Shown piece after piece: positions 1-7,377 of a DNA stretch of 64,000 nt. The position numbers were made by a program, and so were the translations under genes. Where the stretch lies: positions 62,001-126,000 of the forward strand of contig NZ_BOOR01000021.1 in assembly GCF_016863335.1 (NCBI RefSeq), read 5' to 3'. This DNA comes from Planotetraspora thailandica. GTDB lineage: Bacteria; Actinomycetota; Actinomycetes; Streptosporangiales; Streptosporangiaceae. Under the pieces are notes generated by a model. The model worked only from the letters and a program-made list of their open reading frames with translations. It searched no databases and had not been told where the DNA came from. Every line of letters begins with the position of its first letter. The stretch's first letter is position 1.

Positions 1-396
1 TTCACCATCGCCGTGATGCCGGCCCTGGCCGCCGGCGACGACCACACGTTCGTGCACGCGATGCGACGCATCAACGTCGCCATTCTCAACGGCTGGTTCG
101 CGCTGGCCTTCGGCGGCTCGGCCGTACTGACCGCGGCGGCCGCGCTGCTGCACATCGGAGAGCCGGAGTTGCCCTGGCTGGTGGGGGCCTTCGCGGCGTA
201 CGGCGCGACGCTCGCCATCACGTTCGCCGTCAATGTGCCGCTCAACAACGAGCTCGACAAAACCGACGAGGGTTCGGCGGCGGCGCTGGGCCCGGCGCGG
301 AGGCGGTTCGAGCGCGGATGGGTGTGGTGGAACGCCGTCCGCACGCTCACCAACCTCGTCGCGTTCTGCCTGGCGGCCGGGGCGCTCGCCTTGTGA
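1..396 (+). CDS. DUF1772 (anthrone oxygenase-like) membrane protein, 5' end missing
   Basis: The frame is open from the first base, so the N-terminus lies outside the window; the stop is at 394-396. The visible 131 residues show three hydrophobic segments, then the family-like stretch NVPLNNELDK followed by a Trp-rich helix (RGWVWWNAVRTLTN). That order (Asn-Pro-Leu-Asn motif, then an Arg/Trp helix and a last membrane segment) fits DUF1772, a small integral membrane family that includes anthrone oxygenases; many actinobacterial members have no known substrate. It converges on the chitosanase gene, with a shared hairpin between them. Family assignment is from sequence feel; function is unknown. 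Confidence 0.7.
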   Translation, partial: FTIAVMPALAAGDDHTFVHAMRRINVAILNGWFALAFGGSAVLTAAAALLHIGEPELPWLVGAFAAYGATLAITFAVNVPLNNELDKTDEGSAAALGPARRRFERGWVWWNAVRTLTNLVAFCLAAGALAL

Positions 397-405
397 CCGC
401 CGGAT

Positions 406-452
406 GTGCCGGGCCCGTTCCCATGCCGCACCAAGGGAACGGGCCCTGGCAC
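406..452. terminator. bidirectional hairpin terminator
   Basis: GTGCC plus GGGCCCGTTCCC pairs with GGGAACGGGCCC plus GGCAC (one bulged T), around a 12-base loop. It lies between the convergent ends of the DUF1772 gene (396) and the chitosanase gene (457), so it can serve both. Confidence 0.8.
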
Positions 453-456
453 GAGA

Positions 457-1542
457 TCAGTTGGCGCCGACGAACTGCTGGGCGAGCTGCTGACCGAGGG
501 TCACGGCCTGCTGGTGGTTCTCGATGGCCGAGACCTTGGTGCCCGAGCCGGTGAAGACGATGTACGTCACCGGGCCGTCAGTGCCTCCGGTGCTGGGATC
601 GGGGTCGATGCCCAGGTCGGAGGCCGTCTTGTGGGACGCCTCGCCGATGATCTGCGTCGGTCCCGTGTCGCCCACGACGGCGTATTCGATCTTGCCGTTG
701 TAGATGACGGCCACCACCGTGCCGCAGCCGATTCCCTTCGACGTGTAGTTCCAGATGCTGCTCGAACTCGGCACCACGACGTACGGCAGGCTCGCCGAGT
801 CGAGCGGGGAGTCGCCGGTGGTGTGGCAGGCGGTGTCGGGATAGAAGCAGCAGTCGGTGTTCTCGTTGCACTGGGCGGTGCGCACGCCGTCGCAGTCGAT
901 GTCCATGTCGGCCTTCCAGAAGACCGCACCGGTCTTCTGGCATACCGGCACGGTCGCCGAGCTCACGTCTTCATCGGTCTTGTACTTGCCGCTGGAGATC
1001 TGCGAGCACGACGTGACCTTGGCCAGGAGCTGGTCGGCGGTGACGGTGGTCCCGCCGCCGGTGCCGCCGGGGGTGGTGGCGTCGATGTAGTCGAGGTTGC
1101 CGTTGCCGTCGGCGGTCGTCGCGGTGATGCGCACCTTGTTGGCGCCCGCGTTGACGTTCGCGGTGATCGAGACGGTGGCCCAGGTGTCCCAGTTTCCGGT
1201 GGCGGGGAACGCCCGGTTGGCCGCGACGACGGTCCCGTTGACCGAGATGTTCGCAGTCCTGGTGGGGCTGGTGCCGTTGGAGTAGCGGATGGCCAGGGTG
1301 GCGCTGCCCGCCGCGGCCGAGGTCACGGTCCACTCGGTGTAGCTGCCCGAGATGTTGTCGCCGTTGACGAAGCCGCTGCCGGAATAGCCGGCGTGGTTCG
1401 ACTCCACCACGCCTCGGGAGACGACCGCGTTCTCCGCCTCCAGCCGTGTGGTCGCGGCATGCGCCGGGCCGCCGGCGAAGAGGCCGGCGGTCATCAGGCC
1501 CAGGGCCACCAGCGCCGATGCGAAGCGGGGGGACCTTCGCAT
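457..1542 (-). CDS. secreted GH75 chitosanase with N-terminal carbohydrate-binding module
   Basis: Predicted 361-residue secreted enzyme that cuts chitosan. Residues 1-30 form a signal peptide ending PAHA-A. Residues about 31-155 are a beta-rich module (LEAENAVVSRG ... GNGNLDYIDATT) typical of CBM6/35-like binding domains, followed by a Gly/Thr linker. The rest matches GH75: the KADMDIDCDG segment with its acidic residues, a Cys-rich stretch, and YAVVGDTGP...IGEAS, where the family's catalytic Asp and Glu are expected. The ATG at 1542 has GGAGG six bases upstream; a GTG one codon earlier is too close to it. An imperfect palindrome sits in the leader at 1558-1574 and may control it. Confidence 0.88.
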   Translation of the reverse strand: MRRSPRFASALVALGLMTAGLFAGGPAHAATTRLEAENAVVSRGVVESNHAGYSGSGFVNGDNISGSYTEWTVTSAAAGSATLAIRYSNGTSPTRTANISVNGTVVAANRAFPATGNWDTWATVSITANVNAGANKVRITATTADGNGNLDYIDATTPGGTGGGTTVTADQLLAKVTSCSQISSGKYKTDEDVSSATVPVCQKTGAVFWKADMDIDCDGVRTAQCNENTDCCFYPDTACHTTGDSPLDSASLPYVVVPSSSSIWNYTSKGIGCGTVVAVIYNGKIEYAVVGDTGPTQIIGEASHKTASDLGIDPDPSTGGTDGPVTYIVFTGSGTKVSAIENHQQAVTLGQQLAQQFVGAN

Positions 1543-1557
1543 CACTCACCTCCGTAA

Positions 1558-1574
1558 TTAGGAAGGTTTACTAA
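1558..1574. promoter_or_regulatory. candidate operator of the chitosanase gene
   Basis: TTAGGAAGGTTTACTAA is an imperfect inverted repeat (TTAGNAA...TTNCTAA, 12 of 17 positions symmetric). It is AT-rich against a GC-rich background and ends 16 bases before the chitosanase start. Streptomyces chitosanase genes are controlled through palindromic operators by the ROK-family repressor CsnR; this site may be analogous, but no ROK gene is visible in the window. Confidence 0.5.
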
Positions 1575-1954
1575 CAATCGCCGCTACCGTAGGGATGAGT
1601 CAGGATTTGGTCAAATGCTGAGAAAGGATGATCTGTCCAGCGTTCGATCCGGTCGCGCGGGACGGTTGCGCGGGCCGGGCCGGCCCATTGGGCGGGCAGG
1701 GGATGATGGGCGGGCCGGGTCGGGCGATCTGGCCGGGGGCTGGGTCGGACGACCCCGTTCGGCGGGCCGAGTCGGCGCACTGGGCAGGCGGGGGCCGGCG
1801 GGCGATGGGCCTTGCGGCGAGCTGGCCGCAGCCACAATGAGCATTTTTGGGGATATGTCCTGAATATTTCGGTCAAGCCATCCGAAACGGGCATATTGAC
1901 AAAGCGGCTTGACAGCACCGAACTGCAGAGATGCTGAATTTATGACGAAATGCC
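1575..1954. other. non-coding stretch between divergent genes
   Basis: About 380 bases without a convincing gene. Bases 1660-1810 are G-rich on the + strand with loosely repeated GGGCGGGC/GGCCGGG blocks. Downstream the DNA becomes AT-richer and holds an inverted repeat TTTCGG-N9-CCGAAA at 1867-1887 and two TTGACA hexamers (1896-1901, 1909-1914). Short frames here have no ribosome site or codon bias. Confidence 0.4.
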
Positions 1955-1984
1955 TTGACTCCTATAGGGGCGAGACCCTATTTA
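1955..1984 (+). promoter_or_regulatory. candidate promoter with internal inverted repeat, upstream of the methyltransferase
   Basis: TTGACT (1955-1960) and TATTTA (1979-1984) are 18 bases apart and about 40 bases upstream of the ATG. The spacer contains ATAGGG-N6-CCCTAT (1964-1981), a natural place for a repressor. Two more TTGACA hexamers lie just upstream. Confidence 0.4.
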
Positions 1985-2023
1985 AGAGAAGGCGTAGACG
2001 GCTGATCACCATTGGTGGCATAG

Positions 2024-2689
2024 ATGACAATCGAATCCGGGCCGGGTAGTGCCCGCGAGGAGTACCGCGCACTGCAGGCGGAGGCATTCAACCGCATCGG
2101 CGTTCGATATGACGATGCATTTCCCCATAAAGAAGGACAAATCGCCGCGGGCGAGTGGCTGATCAAGCAGCTCAAGCCCGGGTCGCGTGTGCTCGACGCC
2201 GGTTGCGGCACCGGATCGCCGACCGCCCAGCAGTTCGCGCAGGCCGGGTGTGAGGTCGTCGGCATCGACATCTCCCCGGTGATGCTCGACCTGGCGCGGC
2301 AGAACGTCCCCGAGGGCACCTTCGTCGAACTGGACGTGCTGGACCTCGACGACTCGCTCGGCACCTTCGACGCCGTGACCGCGTTCTTCTCCCTGCTGAT
2401 GTTGCCCCGGGCCGACATCGCCGCGGCCCTCCGCAAGATCCACGGAGCGCTCGCGCCGGGCGGGCTGTTCTCGCTCAGCATGGTGGAGATCGACCTCGAC
2501 GACGTGCCTTTCCAGTTCCTTGGCGCGCCGGTCCGGGTGACCGGATACCTGCGCGACGAGATGCGGGCCGCCATCGAGGACGCCGGGTTCACCGTCCTGA
2601 CGGAGAACCACATCTCCTACGCGCCGGCGACCACCCAGGCGCCGCCGGAGATCCAGCTGTTCTTCAACTGCCGGCGCGACCAGCTCTGA
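2024..2689 (+). CDS. class I SAM-dependent methyltransferase
   Basis: A 221-residue protein of the Methyltransf_11/25 type. Motif I is clear (VLDAGCGTGSPT, about residues 64-75), followed by VVGIDISPVMLDLAR (motif II region, acidic residue binding the SAM ribose) and FDAVTAFFSLLML (motif IV). The C-terminal half carries the usual LAPGGLFSLSMVE strand. Substrate is not predictable: no fused binding domain and no pathway partners. It is followed 13 bases later by the SpoIIE-type phosphatase on the same strand, so the two may be co-transcribed. The ATG has only a weak GGTGG upstream. Confidence 0.85.
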   Translation: MTIESGPGSAREEYRALQAEAFNRIGVRYDDAFPHKEGQIAAGEWLIKQLKPGSRVLDAGCGTGSPTAQQFAQAGCEVVGIDISPVMLDLARQNVPEGTFVELDVLDLDDSLGTFDAVTAFFSLLMLPRADIAAALRKIHGALAPGGLFSLSMVEIDLDDVPFQFLGAPVRVTGYLRDEMRAAIEDAGFTVLTENHISYAPATTQAPPEIQLFFNCRRDQL

Positions 2690-2702
2690 GGCGGCCTGAC
2701 CC

Positions 2703-4223
2703 GTGTCGTGGGACGGGGAATCGCTGGCGTTCCTCAGATTCATGAGCGAGGCCGCGCAGGCGATCGGGGAGAGCCCCGATCCCGAGCAGGCCACCAGGTT
2801 GTTCTGCGAGGCGGCGGTTCCCCGCCTGGCCGACGCCGCCGCGGTCTACCTCGACGACGGAGCCCAGCACCGGATCGACCCGGGCGACCGGCTGCCGTCC
2901 CGGTGGACCGGCGAGGGCGCCGGACCTGCTGCATCGGTCCCCGAGCGGATCGGCGATCGCCTGATCACGGTCCCCCTGCGCGCGTACGGCACGCCGGTCG
3001 GCTGTGCCGTACTCGCCCGGGACGGGGAACGGCCGCCCTTCGCCGAGGCGGACCTGTTCGCGGCGGGCCAGCTCGGTGTGCCCGCGGCGCTCAACGTCTT
3101 CCACGGCCGGTTGCACCGCCGCCAGCTGGAGACGGTGGAGACCCTGCAGCGCGGCATGCGCCCGGACAGCCCGCCGGCGCTGCCGGGGCTGGAGATCTCC
3201 TTCCGCTACCAGCCCGCGGCCGAGCGCGTGGGCGGCGACTGGTTCGACGTCATCCCGCTGCCCGGCAGCCGGGTCGCGCTCGTCGTCGGCGACGTGATGG
3301 GCCACGGCCTCGCGGCGGCCACGGTCATGGGGCAGCTCCGCACGGCGGTGCAGACGCTTGCCTCGCTGGACCTGCCGGCCGAGCAGGTGCTCCACTCGCT
3401 GGACGAGATGGCCCAGCGCCTCGCCGCTCAGACGCTGACGACCTGCGTCTACTGCGTGTACGACCCCGTGCTGCGCCGCTGCACGATCGCCAGTGCGGGT
3501 CATCTGCCGCCCGTCCTCGTCGGCGCGGACGGCAAGGCCACCGTGCTCAGTCCGCCGCGCTGCACGCCGATCGGCCTGGGGCGCACGCCGTTCGAGGCGA
3601 TGGAGATCGCAGCCGAAGACGGCAGCATGCTCGTGCTCTACACCGACGGCCTGGTGGAGGAACGCGGCCAGGACATCGGGCAGAGCGTCGACGCGTTGTG
3701 CGGAAAGCTCTCCACGGGCGCCCCCATGGAGGAGCTGTGCGACGGCGTGCTGCCGGCGGCGAGATCCGACGACGTCACACTGCTCGCCATCAGGTTCAAG
3801 GGCATTCCCAGCAACGACGTCGCCCAGTGGCTGGTGGAGTCGGGACCGCTGACGCCGCGGCGGGTGCGGGGCCTGGTCCGCAGGACCCTCGACGCCTGGG
3901 GGCTCGGCTCGATGATTCCGGTGGCCGAGCTGCTCACCTCCGAGCTGGTCACCAACGCCGTGCGCCAGACGTCGCGGCCGCTCACCGTCAGGCTGCTGCG
4001 CACCGACGCCCTGCTGTGCGAGGTCAGCGACGACGACCATCGGTTGCCGATCCTGCGCGAGCCCGGCGTCCTGGATGCCGACGGGCGCGGGCTCTACCTC
4101 GTCAGCCAGCTGGCCGACCGCTGGGGCACCAGCCAGGTCGCGGGCGGCAAGACGGTGTGGTTCTCACTGCGCATTCCCGACCAGGATCCGCCGCTCCCGC
4201 GAGAGCCGTACGGCACGGCCTGA
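2703..4223 (+). CDS. SpoIIE/PP2C serine phosphatase with GAF-like and anti-sigma kinase-like domains
   Basis: A 506-residue regulator. The N-terminal 140 residues look like a GAF-type sensor. Residues about 155-365 are a SpoIIE-type PP2C phosphatase with metal-binding Asp residues in VGGDWFDVIPL and VVGDVMGHGLAAA, then SAGHLPPVLV, LYTDGLVEE and RSDDVTLLA. The C-terminus (about 375-495) is a HATPase_c_2 domain: N-box ELLTSELVTNAVRQ and ADGRGLYLVSQLADRWG. Such fusions act in partner-switching control of sigma factors, dephosphorylating anti-anti-sigma factors and phosphorylating them or binding sigma factors. Neither a cognate antagonist nor a sigma factor lies nearby. Start is GTG. Confidence 0.88.
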   Translation: MSWDGESLAFLRFMSEAAQAIGESPDPEQATRLFCEAAVPRLADAAAVYLDDGAQHRIDPGDRLPSRWTGEGAGPAASVPERIGDRLITVPLRAYGTPVGCAVLARDGERPPFAEADLFAAGQLGVPAALNVFHGRLHRRQLETVETLQRGMRPDSPPALPGLEISFRYQPAAERVGGDWFDVIPLPGSRVALVVGDVMGHGLAAATVMGQLRTAVQTLASLDLPAEQVLHSLDEMAQRLAAQTLTTCVYCVYDPVLRRCTIASAGHLPPVLVGADGKATVLSPPRCTPIGLGRTPFEAMEIAAEDGSMLVLYTDGLVEERGQDIGQSVDALCGKLSTGAPMEELCDGVLPAARSDDVTLLAIRFKGIPSNDVAQWLVESGPLTPRRVRGLVRRTLDAWGLGSMIPVAELLTSELVTNAVRQTSRPLTVRLLRTDALLCEVSDDDHRLPILREPGVLDADGRGLYLVSQLADRWGTSQVAGGKTVWFSLRIPDQDPPLPREPYGTA

Positions 4224-4241
4224 CGGCACGCGGGGGAGTGC

Positions 4242-4272
4242 GTTGACGATGGGCGGGCGCGCCGCGTAGGTT
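4242..4272 (+). promoter_or_regulatory. candidate promoter of the SDR gene
   Basis: TTGACG (4242-4247) and TAGGTT (4267-4272), separated by 19 bases, match the usual actinobacterial housekeeping pattern, with the start codon 33 bases beyond. Confidence 0.45.
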
Positions 4273-4278
4273 CCCGAT

Positions 4279-4292
4279 ACCGACTGGTCGGT
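4279..4292. promoter_or_regulatory. candidate TetR-type operator
   Basis: ACCGAC-TG-GTCGGT is a perfect 6-2-6 inverted repeat placed between the -10 box and the ribosome site (GGAGGGG) of the SDR gene, where a repressor would block initiation. The shape is typical of TetR-family operators. It does not resemble the sites in front of the neighbouring TetR gene. Confidence 0.55.
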
Positions 4293-4304
4293 CCGGAGGG
4301 GTTC

Positions 4305-5093
4305 ATGCGCGTTCAGGACAAGGTCGTCGTCGTCACCGGCGCCGCGAGCGGCATCGGCCGGGCGATGGCGCTGCGCTTCGCCGCCGAGGGCGCGGCCGGG
4401 GTGCTCGTGGCCGACCTGGATGAGGACGGCGCGAACGCCGTCGCGGCGGAGATCGGCGAGCGGGCGCTGGCCGTACGCGCCGACGTCTCGGTGGACGAAG
4501 ACGTCAGGGCGCTGGTCGGCACCGCGGAGCGCGAGCTCGGCCCGATCGGCCTCTTCTGCTCCAACGCCGGGATCATCACCGGCCACGGCCTCGACGAGGC
4601 GACCGACCTGGAATGGGCCAGGACTCTCGCGGTGAATACGCTCGCCCACGTCTACGCCGCCCGCGCCGTGCTGCCCGGCATGGTGGAGCGGGGCGGCGGC
4701 TACCTGTTGAACACCTGCTCGGCCGCCGGCCTGGTGAGCTGCCCCGGTGACGCGCCGTACGCGGTGACGAAGGCGGCGGCGATCTCCTTCGCCGAATGGG
4801 TGGCGATCCACTACCGGGCCAAGGGCATCGGCGTGAGCGTCCTGTGCCCGCAGGGCGTGCGCACGGGAATGATGAGCGACGACGTGCGCGACCACCTCAC
4901 GGCCCGCGCCGTCATGGCCTCCGGAGCCATGCTCGAACCCGAGGACGTCGCCCAGCACGTGATCGACGGCCTGGACGCCGAGCGGTTCTACATCTTCCCC
5001 CACCCGGAGGTGGCCGGGTTCTTCCAGATGAAGGCGGGCGACCCCGACCGCTGGCTTGCGGGCATGTCGCGTTTCGTGGAGTCGCTCACCTAG
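4305..5093 (+). CDS. short-chain dehydrogenase/reductase
   Basis: A 262-residue classical SDR. It has the NAD(P)-binding TGAASGIG (residues 11-18), SNAG (86-89), catalytic Ser near 139 and Tyr152-x3-Lys156 in PYAVTKAA. The Asp in VADLDEDG after strand 2 suggests NAD rather than NADP. The substrate is not determined by sequence. The ribosome site GGAGGGG is well placed. It converges with the TetR gene and overlaps its end by four bases. An operator-like palindrome sits between promoter and gene. Confidence 0.9.
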   Translation: MRVQDKVVVVTGAASGIGRAMALRFAAEGAAGVLVADLDEDGANAVAAEIGERALAVRADVSVDEDVRALVGTAERELGPIGLFCSNAGIITGHGLDEATDLEWARTLAVNTLAHVYAARAVLPGMVERGGGYLLNTCSAAGLVSCPGDAPYAVTKAAAISFAEWVAIHYRAKGIGVSVLCPQGVRTGMMSDDVRDHLTARAVMASGAMLEPEDVAQHVIDGLDAERFYIFPHPEVAGFFQMKAGDPDRWLAGMSRFVESLT

Positions 5094-5797
5094 GTCGTGT
5101 AGGTCTTCAGACCGCGCAGGAAAAGCTCCAGGCCGAACGCGAACCGCTCCTCGCCGCTGCCCGTCATGAGCGCGTCGATGTTGCCGGTGACGGCGGGGAA
5201 GCGCTCAGGCGGCAGGCTCAGGTAGTAGTCGCGCAGGGGCCCGAAGAACTCCTTCAGGAAGGTGTCGACGTCCTTGCCGCTGGCTCGCTGCTTGGCGAGG
5301 TAGAGCGAGCCCTCGTAGGCGTCGGACATCACGTAGAGGTACAACCGGTCGATCGCCCAGGCCGCGACCTGGGGCGGCAGGCCTCCGGCGAGCATGATGG
5401 AGAGCAGCCCCTCGCACACCCGGAGGGCGTTCGGGCCCATGGGGATGTTGGCGAGCGGCACGCGGGCCACGTCGGCGTGCGTGTGGAGCACCCGGTGCAT
5501 CGCCCAGACCACCTCGTCGAGCTGCTCCAGCCAGCGCTCACCGTCGGCAGTGGGCACCTCGATCTCACCCATGACGCGTTCGAAGAGCAGCTCGAGCAGC
5601 TCCTCCTTGTTGGCCACGTGCGCGTACAGCGAGGCGGGGCCGGTTCCCAGTTCCTGCGCGATGCGCCGCATGCTCAGCGCCTCCAGGCCCTCGGCGTCGA
5701 GGATGCGCAGCCCGACGTCGACGATCTGATCCTGGCTCAGGGGCTGCCTGGCCGGGGCCTTGCGTGTGCGCCACGGCGGCAGGGGAACGGCCTCCAT
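5090..5797 (-). CDS. TetR family regulator of the divergent efflux pump
   Basis: A 235-residue regulator. The N-terminal helix-turn-helix (SMRRIAQELGTGPASLYAHVANKEELLELL, shown in part) follows a 20-residue basic tail; the C-terminal ligand domain resembles the TetR_C tetracycline-repressor class. The frame is open for another 50 codons upstream, but that extension would run across the shared operator region and has no ribosome site, so ATG 5797 is preferred. It is divergent from the MFS gene, 143 bases apart, with CGAAC-N3-GTTCG sites 20 bases from each start. Repression of itself and of the pump is the straightforward inference. Confidence 0.88.
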   Translation of the reverse strand: MEAVPLPPWRTRKAPARQPLSQDQIVDVGLRILDAEGLEALSMRRIAQELGTGPASLYAHVANKEELLELLFERVMGEIEVPTADGERWLEQLDEVVWAMHRVLHTHADVARVPLANIPMGPNALRVCEGLLSIMLAGGLPPQVAAWAIDRLYLYVMSDAYEGSLYLAKQRASGKDVDTFLKEFFGPLRDYYLSLPPERFPAVTGNIDALMTGSGEERFAFGLELFLRGLKTYTT

Positions 5798-5816
5798 ACG
5801 AACACTGTATAACGCG

Positions 5817-5829
5817 CGAACATCGTTCG
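5817..5829. promoter_or_regulatory. operator copy 1, CGAAC-ATC-GTTCG
   Basis: Inverted repeat CGAAC-N3-GTTCG, 20 bases upstream of the TetR start. The half-site word CGAACACTGT flanks it at 5799-5808 and 5835-5844, and a further inverted repeat AAGCGC-CAGA-GCGCTT lies at 5853-5868. Confidence 0.65.
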
Positions 5830-5908
5830 ATTGACGAACACTGTTTGACGAGAAGCGCCAGAGCGCTTTATAACGGGAGTCCGACCTTTGAAACGCCGTT
5901 CGTATCGT

Positions 5909-5921
5909 CGAACGACGTTCG
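5909..5921. promoter_or_regulatory. operator copy 2, CGAAC-GAC-GTTCG
   Basis: Second copy of CGAAC-N3-GTTCG, 20 bases upstream of the MFS start. It is in mirror position to copy 1, so each divergent gene has its own site. Confidence 0.65.
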
Positions 5922-5940
5922 TTCAACGAATGGAGTTCCG

Positions 5941-7377
5941 TTGGCATCCCCCACCCTCCTCGCCCCCGCGCCCTACCGGTGGCGCTGGGCGGCGCTGTTC
6001 GTGATCCTCGCGGCCGAGGTGATGGACCTGCTGGACAGCCTGATCACCAACGTCGCCGCGCCCACCATCCGGGCCGAGCTGGGCGGCGACGCCAGCCTGA
6101 TCCAGTGGCTCGGCGCCGGTTACACCCTGGCCATGGCGGTCGGTCTGGTCACCGGAGGCCGGCTCGGCGACCTCTATGGCCGCAAGCGCATGTTCGTCGT
6201 CGGCGTGCTGGGCTTCGTGATCGGCTCGCTGCTGTGCGGCCTGGCTGTATCACCGGAGATGCTGGTCGGCGCCCGGGTCCTTCAGGGCCTGTTCGGCGCG
6301 GTCATGCTTCCCCAGGGGCTCGGCATGATCAAGGAGATGTTCTCGCCCAAGGAGATGGCCGTCGCGTTCGGCGCCTTCGGGCCGATCATGGGCCTGTCCG
6401 CGGTCGGCGGCCCGGTTCTGGCGGGCTGGCTGGTCGACGCCGACCTGTTCGGCACGGGCTGGCGCATGATCTTCCTGATCAACCTGCCGCTCGGGCTGAT
6501 CGCGCTCGCCGGTGCCGTACGGCTGCTGCCCGAGTCGCGGCCGGAGCAGGCGGCCCGGCTCGACCTCGTCGGGGTCGGGCTCGTCTCGACGGCCGCCGCG
6601 CTGCTGATCTACCCGCTGGTCCAGGGCAGGGAGCTCGGCTGGCCGGTCTGGACCTTCGCCTCGATGGCCGCATCGGTCGCGATCTTTGTGGTCTTCGGCC
6701 GTCATGAATCCCGCAGGCACCGGGCCGGCGGAGACCCGCTGGTGCTCCCCACTCTGTTCCGCAAGAGAGCCTTCACCGGCGGCCTCGTCGCGGGGCTCGT
6801 GTTCTTCTCCGCGCTGACCGGCTTCTCCCTGGTGTTCACCCTCTACGCCCAGCTCGGCCTGGGGTATTCGCCGCTGAAGTCGGGCCTGGCGGGCCTGCCG
6901 CAGGCGGTCGGCACCGTCATCGGGTTCGTGGTGGCCGGGGCAGGGCTGACCGCGAGGTTCGGGCGGCGCCTTCTTCAGGCGGGTGCCATGATCATGGCCG
7001 TCGGAGTCGCCGGGTTCGGCCTCACGATCCACGCGGTGGGGGTCGGCGTGACGCCCTGGCAGACGGCCCCCGCGCTCGCCGTCGCCGGGGCGGGCATGGG
7101 CCTGCTCATGGCGCCGTTCTTCGACCTCGTGCTCGCCGGGGTGGACCAGGAGGAGACGGGCTCGGCGTCCGGCACGCTCACCGCGATCCAGCAGCTGGGC
7201 GCGGCCCTCGGCACCGCCGTGCTCGGCACGCTCTTCTTCGACCTGCTGGGCGGCGGCAGGACGTTCGGGGCCGCCATGCAGATCACCGTGGGCGTCGAGG
7301 TCGGCCTGCTGGTCCTCACGTTCGTGCTCGGGTTCCTGCTTCCGATGCGGGCACGCGAGGAGGAGGCCGGCGGCTGA
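5941..7377 (+). CDS. MFS efflux transporter, DHA2 (EmrB/QacA) type
   Basis: A 478-residue drug:proton antiporter-like protein with about 14 membrane segments. Motif A is GGRLGDLYGRKRMF after the second segment; GPVLAGWLVD corresponds to motif C of exporters; D at VMDLLDS lies in the first segment as in DHA2 pumps. The chosen TTG at 5941 has GGAG five bases upstream; no ATG or GTG in frame lies close by. The divergent TetR gene and the paired operators point to ligand-induced export. Its 3' end overlaps the end of the convergent AraC-type gene by 62 bases. Confidence 0.87.
   Translation: MASPTLLAPAPYRWRWAALFVILAAEVMDLLDSLITNVAAPTIRAELGGDASLIQWLGAGYTLAMAVGLVTGGRLGDLYGRKRMFVVGVLGFVIGSLLCGLAVSPEMLVGARVLQGLFGAVMLPQGLGMIKEMFSPKEMAVAFGAFGPIMGLSAVGGPVLAGWLVDADLFGTGWRMIFLINLPLGLIALAGAVRLLPESRPEQAARLDLVGVGLVSTAAALLIYPLVQGRELGWPVWTFASMAASVAIFVVFGRHESRRHRAGGDPLVLPTLFRKRAFTGGLVAGLVFFSALTGFSLVFTLYAQLGLGYSPLKSGLAGLPQAVGTVIGFVVAGAGLTARFGRRLLQAGAMIMAVGVAGFGLTIHAVGVGVTPWQTAPALAVAGAGMGLLMAPFFDLVLAGVDQEETGSASGTLTAIQQLGAALGTAVLGTLFFDLLGGGRTFGAAMQITVGVEVGLLVLTFVLGFLLPMRAREEEAGG

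Noticed and set aside
1571-1918. Frames of 70-115 codons between chitosanase and methyltransferase
   Set aside because: Several overlapping frames on both strands exist only because the region is GC-rich; none has a ribosome site or a recognisable product.
5817-5829. SOS boxes in front of TetR/MFS
   Set aside because: CGAAC-N3-GTTCG resembles the LexA half-sites, but the spacer is three bases, not four, in both copies, so they fit a TetR operator better.
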